From Phosphoribacter sp037045045 (GTDB taxonomy: Bacteria; Actinomycetota; Actinomycetes; Actinomycetales; Dermatophilaceae), in contig JBAOHL010000004.1 in the NCBI GenBank assembly GCA_037045045.1, forward strand, positions 439,013 to 503,012: a stretch of 64,000 nucleotides of DNA, read 5' to 3'. A model generated the notes under the pieces. It was not told where the DNA came from. It saw only the letters and a list, made by a program, of their open reading frames with translations, and ran no database searches. Both the position numbers and the translations under genes were made by a program. This document shows, one piece after another, positions 51,185 through 59,494 of this stretch (its first letter is position 1; each line of letters begins with the position of its first letter).

Positions 51185-52095
51185 GCGGTCACCTCACGGT
51201 AGATCTCGCTGAGGGCGGGGACGATGCGGGCGAACTCGTGGACCGGGCCGCGTCCGACGGCCTCGGCGAGCAGGTCCTGGGTGGCGCGGTCGGAGAGTGG
51301 TTCGACGATGGCGGTGGTGCCGTCGACGTCGGCGACGTGCAGGTCGCCGCGTCCGCGTACCCACCCGGCGTCGCCGCCGAGGACGATCCGCCAGCGGCGG
51401 GTACCGGTGTCGCGCAAGGCATCCGGCGTTCCATGGGCGACGACTCGGCCGCGCGCCAGGACGACGACCTCGTCGCAGAGCCGCTCGACGAGGTCGAGCT
51501 GGTGCGAGGAGAACAGCACGGGGACCCCGGCTGCGGTGCGGGAGCGCAAGACGGCGGCCATGGCGTCGACGGCCTCGGGGTCCAGGCCCGAGAAAGGCTC
51601 GTCGAGGATGAGCGCGATCGGGTCGTGCAGGACCGCGGCGATGATCTGGACCCGTTGCTGGTTGCCGAGCGAGAGGGTTTCGAGCTTCGCGCCGAGCCGC
51701 TCGCCGAGCCCGAAGCTCTCCAGCAGTTCGGTGGCCGTGGTCCGGGCCTCGCTGGCACTCATGCCGTGCAACCGGCCGAGGTAGACGAGTTGGTCGAGGA
51801 CTTTCTGCTTGGGGTAGAGGCCCCGTTCCTCGGGCATGTACCCGAACCGAGCGCGCTCGGCCGCGGTGGCCGGTGCGCCGGCCCAGTGCACTTGTCCGGA
51901 GTCGGCGGCGAGCACGCCCATGACGATGCGCATCGTCGTCGTCTTGCCCGCGCCGTTGCCGCCGACGAAGCCGACGAGGCGCCCGGGCGGGACGTCGAAC
52001 CCGACGTCGTCGAGGGCGGTGACCTCGCCGAAGCGGCGGCCGAGTCCGAGGACCTGCAGGCCGGCCGAGGAGTCGGGGGGCGCGATGCTGCTCAT
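51181..52095 (-). CDS. ABC exporter ATPase (NatA-like)
   Basis: This 304-residue protein has Walker A GGNGAGKTT, signature LSLGNQQRVQII, Walker B IALILDEPFSGLDP and switch His SSHQLDLVERL. The C-terminal DUF4162 segment (RWRIVLGGDAGWVRG onward) is typical of NatA-type exporter ATPases. It is the fourth gene of a probable operon (AlkD-like, kinase, regulator, ATPase, permease), 78 bp after the regulator. Confidence 0.92.
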   Translation of the reverse strand: MSSIAPPDSSAGLQVLGLGRRFGEVTALDDVGFDVPPGRLVGFVGGNGAGKTTTMRIVMGVLAADSGQVHWAGAPATAAERARFGYMPEERGLYPKQKVLDQLVYLGRLHGMSASEARTTATELLESFGLGERLGAKLETLSLGNQQRVQIIAAVLHDPIALILDEPFSGLDPEAVDAMAAVLRSRTAAGVPVLFSSHQLDLVERLCDEVVVLARGRVVAHGTPDALRDTGTRRWRIVLGGDAGWVRGRGDLHVADVDGTTAIVEPLSDRATQDLLAEAVGRGPVHEFARIVPALSEIYREVTA

Positions 52096-52173
52096 GGCCT
52101 CGACGCTAGGGGGCCCGCGCGGGACGGTGATCCGTCGGGGGGCGGAAATCCGGGCTGCCGGGCCTGCCCCGGG

Positions 52174-53115
52174 TCACTCCCCCGGGAGGATGAGGCCGGC
52201 CTCGTACGCGAAGACGACGGCCTGGATCCGGTCGCGCAGGTGCAGCTTGGCCAGGCAGTTGGACACGTGGGTCTTGACGGTGGCCTCGCCGAGCACGAGG
52301 GCGGCGGCGATCTCGGCATTGGACTGCCCGCGGGCGAGCATCCCGAGGACCTCGCCCTCGCGTTCGGTGAGCAGGGCCAGGCCCTGGCGCCGGGCCGCGT
52401 CGATCGGCCGCTCCTCGGTCGCGCCAGTCGCGCCAGGCGCGCCAGTCGCTCCGGTCGCGCCGGTATGCCGCCCGGTCGCCTCCGCAGCCCCCGGCAGGGG
52501 GCTACTCGTTTGGGCCGCAGTGGCCGGGGCCAGTGTCGGTGCCCGCGGCGAGGTTGCGCTCGGCGGCGGGATGGACAGCGGGGGGGCAGGTCCGGACGCG
52601 CTCGACGCAGGCGCGCCTGAGGGCCCTACGGGGGATGGGCTTGCGAGGGATGGGCTTGCGGGAGAACGGGTTGCGGGCGGTGCGGGCGCGGCATACCGGC
52701 GTTCGATCACCCGCCTGGTGACCTCGGGGGCCAGCAGGGCGTGGCCGAACCCGACCGCCCGGATCGCGTCGGCGAGTTGTTCGGCGTCGGCGTTCTTGAG
52801 CAGGAACCCGCTCGCACCCGCGTCGAGCCCGGCGAAGAGGTAGTCGTCGCGGTCGAACGTCGTGAGGATGACGACCTTGGCCAGGTCTTCCGCGACGATG
52901 GCGCGGGTCGCCTCGATACCGTCCATGACGGGCATCTGGACGTCCATGAGGACGACGTCCGGGCGCAAGGCGCGGGTGAGGTCGAGCGCCTCGCGTCCGT
53001 CGACGGCCTCGCCGACGACCTCGAGATCCTCGTGCACCGACAGGATCATCGCGAACCCGCTGCGGACCAGGCGCTGGTCGTCGGCGAGCAGCACCCGCAG
53101 GGGCCTCTCGGTCAC
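52174..53115 (-). CDS. NarL-family response regulator with long low-complexity linker
   Basis: GTG 53115 overlaps the kinase stop (GTGA). The 313-residue protein has a receiver domain (ADDQ at 11-14, phosphoacceptor D58 in VVLMDVQMPVMDG, Lys in GFLLKNA). It ends in a LuxR-type helix-turn-helix (LTEREGEVLGMLARGQSNAEI in part; GEATVKTHVSNCLAKLHLRD). Between them is a Pro/Ala/Ser/Thr-rich linker of about 100 residues including GATGATGAPGATGAT, encoded by 9-bp repeats. Most NarL regulators have 210-220 residues and a linker near 20. Confidence 0.9.
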   Translation of the reverse strand: MTERPLRVLLADDQRLVRSGFAMILSVHEDLEVVGEAVDGREALDLTRALRPDVVLMDVQMPVMDGIEATRAIVAEDLAKVVILTTFDRDDYLFAGLDAGASGFLLKNADAEQLADAIRAVGFGHALLAPEVTRRVIERRYAAPAPPATRSPASPSLASPSPVGPSGAPASSASGPAPPLSIPPPSATSPRAPTLAPATAAQTSSPLPGAAEATGRHTGATGATGAPGATGATEERPIDAARRQGLALLTEREGEVLGMLARGQSNAEIAAALVLGEATVKTHVSNCLAKLHLRDRIQAVVFAYEAGLILPGE

Positions 53116-54482
53116 GCGGCACCGCCGGCGTCGGCCGCTGCGGCGCTGTCGGAGACCGGGCGCAGGGCAAGGGGGAAGCGCACCCGGACCCGGTAGCCAC
53201 CGGTGACCCTCGGCCCGATCTCGGCGGCGCCGCCGAGAGAGTTGATCCGTTCGCGCACGCCGAGCAGGCCGAGGCCGCTGCCGCCGGTCGAGGGGCCGCG
53301 GGAGCGCCCGTCGTCGAGGACCTCGGCCTCGGCGTAGTCGGCGGAGACCCGCACGACGACACTGGCGCGCCGGGCCGTCGAGTGGCGTCGGACGTTGGTC
53401 AGCGCCTCCTGGACGATCCGGTAGATCGCCAGCCCCACCTGCGGCGGGACCTCGCGGTGGCGTCCCGGTGGGTCCTCGACGAGCGAGTAGGTGACCTCAA
53501 GTCCCGGTGCGGCAGTAGCGGATTCGACCAGGTCGGCAAGGTCGGGCAGGCCGGGGTGCGGGGCGCGAGTCGTGGTGTCGTCGGGGGTCGCCTCGGTGGA
53601 GCCGCGCAGCGTGCCGAGCAGGCCGCGCAACTGCGCGACCGCCTCACGGCTGGAGTCCTCGATGGCCCGCAAGGCCTCGGCGGCCCGGACGGGGTCGCGG
53701 TGCAGGACGGTGCGCGCCGCCGCGGCCTGCACGCCCATGACGGAGACGTGGTGGGCGACGACGTCGTGCAGTTCCCGGGCGATCCGCAGGCGTTCCTCGG
53801 TGACGGCTTGGTCGCGCAGTTGTTGGGCCTGGGCCTGGATCGTGATCCGTTGCTCGTCGACCTGCGCGGTATGCCGCGCCGCGCGCCAGGCCTGTTGGCC
53901 GAGCACGACCGCGCCACCGAAGTACACGGCGTTGACGACGAGGCCGAAGATCCCGGCGGCCGCCGCGGGGGTCAACGGGCCGAGGGAGTGTCCAGCCGCG
54001 GCCCCGACCATCTCCTCCAGCGCGCTGCCCCACACGTAGACGACCGCCAGCCAGAGGAACATCGTCGTGACGACCCCACCGACGACGAGAGCCATGAGCT
54101 GGCGGTCTCGGGCCCAGGCGACCGCCGTGTACAGCGCCAGGAAGTAGGCCAGTTGCAGCGGCAGCAGGCCCATGACGTTGGGGATGGTGACGCCGACGAC
54201 GAACATGTGCAGGCCGGCATACCCGCCGACGACGAGCGGCAACCGGCGGCGCCAGGCCAGGGCCAGAGTGCCGGTGGCCACGGCGAGGTGCTGGACCCAG
54301 ATCGGGGCCGACGTGCTGTCGAGCACGCCGAGCACCCGCACGAGCTCGGTGAGTAGCACGGCGACGAGCCAGAACCCGAACGCGAGCTTGAGGTCGTTAC
54401 GTCGCTGTCCCGGGGTGGGTCGCGGCCGGGTCCAGTGTTCCTGGACGCCGAACAGGGCGGCCAGGCGGGCTCGGGCTGTCAC
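53112..54482 (-). CDS. Sensor histidine kinase, DesK/NarX type (HisKA_3)
   Basis: GTG 54482 overlaps the AlkD-like stop and gives 456 residues. Five or six membrane spans (FGFWLVAVLLTELVRVLGVL and others) precede a coiled segment and the phosphoacceptor H239 in RELHDVVAHHVSVMGVQ. The ATPase part has YRIVQEALTNVRRHSTARR, EVLDDGRSRGPSTGGSGLG and LLGVRERINSLGG. Multi-span kinases of this type sense membrane state or antibiotics and often control an adjacent ABC exporter, as here. Its regulator follows with a 4-bp overlap. Confidence 0.92.
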   Translation of the reverse strand: MTARARLAALFGVQEHWTRPRPTPGQRRNDLKLAFGFWLVAVLLTELVRVLGVLDSTSAPIWVQHLAVATGTLALAWRRRLPLVVGGYAGLHMFVVGVTIPNVMGLLPLQLAYFLALYTAVAWARDRQLMALVVGGVVTTMFLWLAVVYVWGSALEEMVGAAAGHSLGPLTPAAAAGIFGLVVNAVYFGGAVVLGQQAWRAARHTAQVDEQRITIQAQAQQLRDQAVTEERLRIARELHDVVAHHVSVMGVQAAAARTVLHRDPVRAAEALRAIEDSSREAVAQLRGLLGTLRGSTEATPDDTTTRAPHPGLPDLADLVESATAAPGLEVTYSLVEDPPGRHREVPPQVGLAIYRIVQEALTNVRRHSTARRASVVVRVSADYAEAEVLDDGRSRGPSTGGSGLGLLGVRERINSLGGAAEIGPRVTGGYRVRVRFPLALRPVSDSAAAADAGGAA

Positions 54483-55384
54483 GGGTCCACGGTAGGAGAG
54501 TCGGCCGGGGCTCGCCTCCGTCGCGCGGATGAGCCGGCAGCGGGAGGGCTGGCTGCGCCAGAACCGGAGGCGCGGCGGCCGGGCTCGCCGGGGTTGGCTC
54601 CGGCGGGACTGGCGGCGGCCCACGAGCCGAGGTGCTTGAGCGCTTCCTTGCGCGAGAGCGGCGACAGGTCGGGGTGCGCGGCCACATAGCCGGTCACCCA
54701 GTCCGGGTCGGTGCGCGCGTAGTCTCGCAGCGCCCACCCGATCGCCTTGCGGGCGAAGAAATCCGGGTCGCCGATCGACGGCGCGATGACCGCGGCGAGC
54801 AGGTCGGTATCGGTCGCCGTCTTGGCGCCGACCTGGCTAAGGATCGCCGTGCGGCGCACCCACAGTCCCGGCTCGCGCGCCCACTCGCGCAGCAGCGCAC
54901 CTAGCCGCGCGGGGTCGAGGCCGAGGGCCTCCCGGACGAGGTGCGTGGCGATGTCGTCGACGACATCCCACCACGCGCCGGTCTCGACGAGGTGGCGGTA
55001 CAGCGGCATGCTCGCCGAGCCGCGGAAGCCCCGGGAGCTCCGGTGTTTGGCCAGCGCGAGCGCGGCATACCAGTGTTCGCGGTGGGTCGCCTCGTCCCAC
55101 AGTGCCCGCACCGTCGCCTCCCACGGCTCGCGCGTTTCGATGCGGTATGCCGGGTCGGCGAGGATCGGGCGCAGGGCCTGGCGCAGCAGCGGCGCGGTGA
55201 GCCCGAGATAGGGCAGGGCCGAGCGCATGTAGCGCTGTTGTGCCGGCGCCCGGTCGGGGTCGGCATTGCGGGCCAGGGCGGTGCGGATGGCCTCGACGAG
55301 GTCGCGGCGGGCCGGTCCGGGGTTGGCCGGTGCGGGAGGTGCCGGTCCGGGGTTGGCCGTTGCGGGAGGTGCCGGCGGCGGCAT
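54479..55384 (-). CDS. AlkD-like DNA alkylation repair protein
   Basis: This 301-residue protein is made of HEAT-like repeats: YLGLTAPLLRQALRPIL, ATVRALWDEATHREHWYAAL, GAWWDVVDDIATHLVREAL, LWVRRTAILSQVGAKTATD and ARKAIGWALRDYARTDPDWV. The Trp/Asp/Arg pattern (WWDVVD, WVRR, WALRDY) matches AlkD glycosylases, which remove bulky alkylated bases. The N-terminus carries a 36-bp tandem duplication (PANPGPA repeats) and the C-terminus an Ala/Gly/Arg tail. The stop overlaps the kinase start, an unusual coupling. Confidence 0.85.
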   Translation of the reverse strand: MPPPAPPATANPGPAPPAPANPGPARRDLVEAIRTALARNADPDRAPAQQRYMRSALPYLGLTAPLLRQALRPILADPAYRIETREPWEATVRALWDEATHREHWYAALALAKHRSSRGFRGSASMPLYRHLVETGAWWDVVDDIATHLVREALGLDPARLGALLREWAREPGLWVRRTAILSQVGAKTATDTDLLAAVIAPSIGDPDFFARKAIGWALRDYARTDPDWVTGYVAAHPDLSPLSRKEALKHLGSWAAASPAGANPGEPGRRASGSGAASPPAAGSSARRRRAPADSPTVDP

Positions 55385-55396
55385 ACCTGCGGGAAC

Positions 55397-55672
55397 TCAG
55401 GCGGAGCGACCGTAGCGAGCGGCGGAGCGCGCCCGGGCCTTGGCGGCCTCGACGTCTCGGTCCTTCGGCGGGGCGGCCGAGTGCAGGTGGGCGAGCAGGT
55501 GGGTGGTGGCGTGCGCGACCGCCTCGACTGCCTCGTCGAAGGCCGGCTGGTTGACCTGGCTCGGGCGGGTCGTGCCGGCGACCTTGCGGACGTACTGCAG
55601 CGCGGCCGCGTGGACCTCCTCGGTGGTGGCCGGAGGCTCGAAGTTGTGCAGGGGTCGGATGTTGCGGCACAT
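55397..55672 (-). CDS. DUF2277 family protein
   Basis: ATG 55672 gives 91 residues beginning MCRNIRPLHNFEPPATTEE. It continues ALQYVRKVAGTTRPSQVNQ and AFDEAVEAVAHATTHLLAHL, the complete DUF2277 pattern. No function is known. It is 12 bp upstream of the AlkD-like gene, in the same direction, and may be the first gene of that operon. Confidence 0.88.
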   Translation of the reverse strand: MCRNIRPLHNFEPPATTEEVHAAALQYVRKVAGTTRPSQVNQPAFDEAVEAVAHATTHLLAHLHSAAPPKDRDVEAAKARARSAARYGRSA

Positions 55673-55749
55673 GCCGTTCAGCGTATGCCGCGACGGTTCG
55701 CCGGAGACCGGACCGCCCGCACCATGCCGACCCGGAGGTGCCGAACGTC

Positions 55750-55948
55750 GACGCCCCCGCGCCCCCGCGCCCCGACGCCCCGCGACCCGACGCGCCGCGC
55801 CCCGACGCCCCGCGCCCCGCGCCCCGACGCCCCGCGCCCCGACGCCCCGCGCCCCGACGCCCCGCGCCCCGACGCCCCGCGCCCCGACGCCCCGCGCCCC
55901 GACGCCCCGCGCCCCGACGCCCCGCGCCCCGACGCCCCGCGCCCCGAC
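55750..55948. repeat. 15-bp GC-only tandem repeat
   Basis: About 13 units of GCGCCCCGACGCCCC form an almost pure G+C stretch upstream of dnaB. Frames exist on both strands because 15 is a multiple of 3 (PRPDA on plus, GRRGA on minus), but none joins a credible gene. It occupies part of the 624-bp gap 55673-56296; the rest holds the dnaB control region. Confidence 0.85.
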
Positions 55949-55967
55949 TCGCCCGAGACTTCTTGCC

Positions 55968-55983
55968 GTCCACAGCTGTGGAC
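55968..55983. promoter_or_regulatory. 16-bp palindrome of DnaA-box halves
   Basis: GTCCACAGCTGTGGAC is a perfect palindrome. Each arm contains the core GTCCACA of the actinobacterial DnaA box, in opposite orientation. It lies 145 bp upstream of the predicted dnaB promoter. Confidence 0.5.
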
Positions 55984-56083
55984 GTCCTGGCCTGCGGGGC
56001 CCGGCCCGCGGACCCCCGCCGTCCCCAGGTGCCCAGCGCTTTCCCCCAGCTTTCCCACCCCTGAACTCGGCGTGTCGCACACC

Positions 56084-56092
56084 TTGTCCACA
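56084..56092 (+). promoter_or_regulatory. Perfect DnaA box
   Basis: TTGTCCACA is the exact actinobacterial DnaA-binding consensus. It is placed 20 bp before the -35 box of the predicted dnaB promoter, so DnaA could act on dnaB transcription. Confidence 0.55.
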
Positions 56093-56112
56093 GCGGTGCC
56101 CACAGGGGGTGG

Positions 56113-56142
56113 TTGTCCCGCGCCGACGCCCGTGCGTAGGGT
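56113..56142 (+). promoter_or_regulatory. Predicted dnaB promoter
   Basis: TTGTCC (56113-56118) and TAGGGT (56137-56142) are spaced by 18 bp, a good sigma-70-type match for actinobacteria. It would give a leader of about 150 nt. Confidence 0.5.
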
Positions 56143-56296
56143 GGGCGACGCCGGGGTGGACGGCAGTCGACGACGACGAATCCGCAGGTCAACGGGGCCT
56201 TCCAGGGTCTGCTTCGGCCTGCCCGGAGGGATTGTCAGACGCGAATGGCAGGATCTCGAACAGACGTTCGGGCCGGTTGGGCAGACGGAGGCGACG

Positions 56297-58780
56297 GTGT
56301 CGATCCACGAGCTGTTCCCCGGACCTCCCGACGGCCCGGACGAGCGGCTGCCTCCCCAAGACGTGCACGCCGAGCAGTCGGTGCTCGGCGGCATGCTGCT
56401 GTCCAAGGACGCCATCGCCGACGCCGTCGAGGTGGTGCGGGGCGCGGACTTCTACCGCCCGGCCCACGAGTCGATCTACGACGCGATCCTCGACCTCTAC
56501 GGTCGGGGCGAGCCGGCCGATGCCGTCACCGTCGCCGACGAGCTGACCAAGCGCGGTGACCTCGCGCGGATCGGCGGGCAGGCCTACCTGCACCAGCTCA
56601 TCGCCTCGGTGCCGACCGCCGCCAACGCCGGGTACTACGCCCAGATCGTCGCCGAGCGCGCGGTGCTGCGCCGCCTCGTCGAGGCCGGCACCAAGATCGT
56701 CCAGCTCGGCTACGCCCAGGCCGGCGGCGACGTCGAGGACATCGTCAACGCCGCGCAAGCCGAGGTCTACGCCGTCTCGGACAAGCGCGGCGGCGAGGAC
56801 TACATCGCCCTCGGGGACATCCTCGAGATGACGGTCGACGAGATTGAGGTGGCCTCGGGCAAGTCCGGTGAGATGACCGGCGTGCCGACCGGCTTCACCG
56901 ATCTCGACTCGCTGACCAACGGGCTGCATCCGGGGCAGATGGTCGTGCTCGCGGCCCGCCCGGCGATGGGCAAGTCCACGCTCGGCTTGGACATCGCCCG
57001 CTGCGCGGCGATCAAGCACAAGATGGCCTCGGTCGTCTTCTCGTTGGAGATGAGCAAGACCGAGATCACCATGCGGCTGCTGTCGGCCGAGGCGCAGATC
57101 CAGTTGCAGCACATGCGTAAGGGCACGATGCGCGACGAGGACTGGCAGCGCCTGGCCGCGACGATGGGCCGGGTGTCGGACGCACCGCTGTACATCGACG
57201 ACTCGCCGAACATGTCGCTCATGGAGATCCGGGCCAAGTGCCGCCGGCTCAAGCAGCGCAACAATCTCAAGCTCGTCATCATCGACTACCTGCAGCTGAT
57301 GACCTCGGGCAAGCGCGTGGAGAGCCGCCAGCAGGAGGTCTCGGAGTTCTCCCGCGCGCTCAAGCTACTCGCCAAGGAGCTGGAGGTTCCGGTCGTGGCG
57401 ATCTCGCAACTCAACCGTGGCCCGGAGCAACGCACCGACAAGCGCCCACTCATGGCCGACCTGCGCGAGTCGGGGTGCCTGACCGCCGATACCGGGGTGC
57501 TACGCGCCGACACCGGGGCCGAGACGAGCCTCGGGGAGCTGTATGCCGCGGGCGCTCGCGACGTGCCGGTGTGGGCGTTGGACGAGTCGCTGCGCTACGT
57601 CCGGCGGCATCTGACCCATGTGTTCCCGACCGGGCGCCGCCCGGTGTTCCGGCTCACCCTCGCCTCGGGCAAGCAGGTGCGCGCGACGGCGAACCACCCC
57701 TTCCTCACGTATGCCGGGTGGCGGGCCCTGCGCGACCTGCGCACCGGCGCCCGGGTCGCGGTGCCGCGGCACGTCCCGGCCCCGGCGTGGTTCGAGCCAT
57801 GGGACGACGCGCGGATCATCTTGTTGTCGCGGCTGCTCGGCGACCCCGACTTCGCCGTCGACCGCTCCAAGCCCAACGACGCCTGGAGCTGGACCCGGGG
57901 CCTGCGGCTCGGCAAGGTCGAGTGGCACGAGCGGCGGGTGCCTCAGCAGCTCTTCTACGCGCCGAAGGGGCAGATCGCCCTGTTCCTGTCGCACCTGTGG
58001 TCCGACCACGGCACGGTCAAGGTCGCCGACGACGGCCAGCGCGGCCGGATCGCCCTGACGACGACCTCGCGGCACTTCCTCGAGGACCTGTCGCGGCTGC
58101 TCCTGCGGTTCGGCATCTCGACTCGCGTCCGGCGCAAGGGCGAGCGCAGTGGGCCTGACGTGGCCGGCGGGCACGCGGCATACCGACTCACGGTGAGCGG
58201 TCAGGACAGCCAGCGCCGATTCCTGCAGGAGGTCGGTGTGCACGGCCGGTATGCCGCGACGGCCGAGCGGCTGTTGTCGATCGTGCGCGAGAGCGAGACC
58301 CAGACCGCGCCGGCGCGGGTGGCCTCGGCGAGCGAGCCGGTGTGGGAGACGGTGCGCGAGGTGCTCGCCGGGCGCGGTGGCGTGGCGTCGATGCCGTTCG
58401 CCGTGGCGTCCGGGGGCGAGGCGCTGGGCGCGGTCGCGGCGGCGCTCGACGACGCCGAGTTGGACCTGCACGCGGTCAACGACGTGCTGTGGGACGAGGT
58501 CGCGTCGGTGGAGGCCGACGGGGTGGAGGAGGTGTTCGACGCGACGGTGGTCGGCGGGCACAACTTCGTGGCCAACGGGATCGCCGTGCACAACTCGATC
58601 GAGCAGGACGCCGACATGGTGATCCTGTTGCATCGGGACGAGGCGTACGAGAAGGAGAGCCAGCGAGCCGGTGAGGCCGACCTGATCGTCGCCAAGCACC
58701 GCAATGGGCCGACGGACACCATCGTGGTGGCGTTCCAAGGCCACTACAGCCGGTTCACCAACATGGCCTCGTCGTTCTGA
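56297..58780 (+). CDS. dnaB: Replicative DNA helicase DnaB with intein
   Basis: GTG 56297 (VSIHELFPGPPDGPDERLPP) begins a frame of 827 codons: extein 1-393, intein 394-766, extein 767-827. The extein total of 454 residues fits DnaB. The N-terminal domain (HAEQSVLGGMLLSKDAIAD) and RecA-like motor (Walker A ARPAMGKST about 222; VIIDYLQLM; SQLNRGPEQRTDKRP) are complete. After splicing, the join reads MADLRESG-SIEQDADMVIL, restoring the conserved DnaB segment. DnaB unwinds DNA at the replication fork. The frame is open far upstream through GC-rich repeats; the family start and the upstream promoter support 56297. Confidence 0.95.
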   Translation: MSIHELFPGPPDGPDERLPPQDVHAEQSVLGGMLLSKDAIADAVEVVRGADFYRPAHESIYDAILDLYGRGEPADAVTVADELTKRGDLARIGGQAYLHQLIASVPTAANAGYYAQIVAERAVLRRLVEAGTKIVQLGYAQAGGDVEDIVNAAQAEVYAVSDKRGGEDYIALGDILEMTVDEIEVASGKSGEMTGVPTGFTDLDSLTNGLHPGQMVVLAARPAMGKSTLGLDIARCAAIKHKMASVVFSLEMSKTEITMRLLSAEAQIQLQHMRKGTMRDEDWQRLAATMGRVSDAPLYIDDSPNMSLMEIRAKCRRLKQRNNLKLVIIDYLQLMTSGKRVESRQQEVSEFSRALKLLAKELEVPVVAISQLNRGPEQRTDKRPLMADLRESGCLTADTGVLRADTGAETSLGELYAAGARDVPVWALDESLRYVRRHLTHVFPTGRRPVFRLTLASGKQVRATANHPFLTYAGWRALRDLRTGARVAVPRHVPAPAWFEPWDDARIILLSRLLGDPDFAVDRSKPNDAWSWTRGLRLGKVEWHERRVPQQLFYAPKGQIALFLSHLWSDHGTVKVADDGQRGRIALTTTSRHFLEDLSRLLLRFGISTRVRRKGERSGPDVAGGHAAYRLTVSGQDSQRRFLQEVGVHGRYAATAERLLSIVRESETQTAPARVASASEPVWETVREVLAGRGGVASMPFAVASGGEALGAVAAALDDAELDLHAVNDVLWDEVASVEADGVEEVFDATVVGGHNFVANGIAVHNSIEQDADMVILLHRDEAYEKESQRAGEADLIVAKHRNGPTDTIVVAFQGHYSRFTNMASSF
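57476..58594 (+). other. Intein in DnaB (dnaB-b-type site), 373 residues
   Basis: The insert starts with Cys1 (CLTADTGVLRADTGAET) and ends VANGIAVHN before Ser767. Block B is RATANHPFLTYAGW with the T-x-N-H core; blocks F/G are FDATVVGGHNFVANG and AVHN. The middle (about 120-300 of the intein) has two degenerate LAGLIDADG-like helices: ILLSRLLGDPDF and LFLSHLWSDHGTV. Splicing residues are complete, so autocatalytic removal is expected. Homing activity is doubtful because both endonuclease motifs depart from consensus. The insertion point is the one known from cyanobacterial and mycobacterial DnaB. Confidence 0.92.
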
Positions 58781-58999
58781 CCGGCTGTTGTCGAGATGCA
58801 GCGAAGACTTCACAAACGCCGAAGCTATGAATCATAAACGCTGTGTTATGGATTGTCGAGATGCACTGAATCTTGTAAGAACGGCCGTTGATTCTAAGAA
58901 TTAGCTGACGTTATGCATTTCGGGCGAGTCTCGCGTTGTGGGTTATGGTTCGGTCTGGCCGGTCAAGCCGTTGACTGGGCACGAGCGGACGCGCGGGCG
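58781..58999. other. AT-rich non-coding junction with 13-bp direct repeats
   Basis: About 120 bp (58800-58925) are far more AT-rich than the rest of the window. TTGTCGAGATGCA occurs at 58788-58800 and again at 58853-58865. The strip separates core dnaB from the accessory RM block. A 66-codon frame crosses it (58704-58904) but mostly overlaps dnaB out of frame. It may be an integration boundary or decayed DNA; no tRNA or integrase is present. Confidence 0.6.
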
Positions 59000-59494
59000 T
59001 CAGCTCATCTGGATGGTCCACCCTTGGTCGTTCACGAACTGGGGCAAGGTGCGCCACGGCACGCCAATGGCGTCGCACACGTCAGGGATCCGCGGCTTGT
59101 GAATGTTCCTCGGCACTTCCTGGGTGACCACCGTCCCGCCCCGAGCCATGGCCAGCGCGATGACGAAGGCGTCTGCACCGTTGCGGGGGCCGCCTCCGAT
59201 ACCGAGGAGCCTCGGGTGTGCGGCGAGGATCTCGCGCGTAGCCCGCTGGATGTCCTCGGTGAGAGGGACGAACAGTGCCTTCTGCGCTCGTGCCCACTTT
59301 GAGGCGTCGTCATCCTTCTTGGCGATCTCGTGTTTGACCTCGTCGACTGCCCGCACCTGACCCGTGGCGATCATGCCCTCGATCCGACTCCAAACCGGCC
59401 CGAACGTGGTCGGGATGAAGATGTCGCGACGCCCGTTGATGATGGCCCCGCTGTCAAAGGAGTAGAAGGGGAGGAGCTGCACGGTTGTCGTCAC
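59000..59494 (-). CDS. DUF4411 PIN-like protein, putative toxin
   Basis: This 164-residue protein starts with GTG 59494 in a GTGA overlap with the ImmA/IrrE gene. DUF4411 features are YSFDSGAIINGRRDIF (the Asp of the PIN site), a conserved Glu in VDEVKHEIAKKDDDASKWA, GADAFVIALAMARGGTVVTQE and KPRIPDVCDAIGVPW. The family is a PIN-fold branch often paired with ImmA/IrrE-XRE proteins as predicted toxin-antitoxin. RNase activity is inferred from the fold. Confidence 0.8.
   Translation of the reverse strand: MTTTVQLLPFYSFDSGAIINGRRDIFIPTTFGPVWSRIEGMIATGQVRAVDEVKHEIAKKDDDASKWARAQKALFVPLTEDIQRATREILAAHPRLLGIGGGPRNGADAFVIALAMARGGTVVTQEVPRNIHKPRIPDVCDAIGVPWRTLPQFVNDQGWTIQMS

Noticed and set aside
55750..55948. 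Repeat protein (GRRGA or PRPDA) gene
   Set aside because: The frames exist only because the unit is 15 bp; they run into unrelated sequence and have no start site of their own.
55968..56092. Replication origin (oriC)
   Set aside because: Only one perfect DnaA box and one palindrome; no dnaA/dnaN neighbours. A dnaB control region is the simpler reading.
58704..58904. 66-codon plus-strand gene after dnaB
   Set aside because: It mostly overlaps dnaB out of frame and the rest is AT-rich non-coding DNA; no Shine-Dalgarno.
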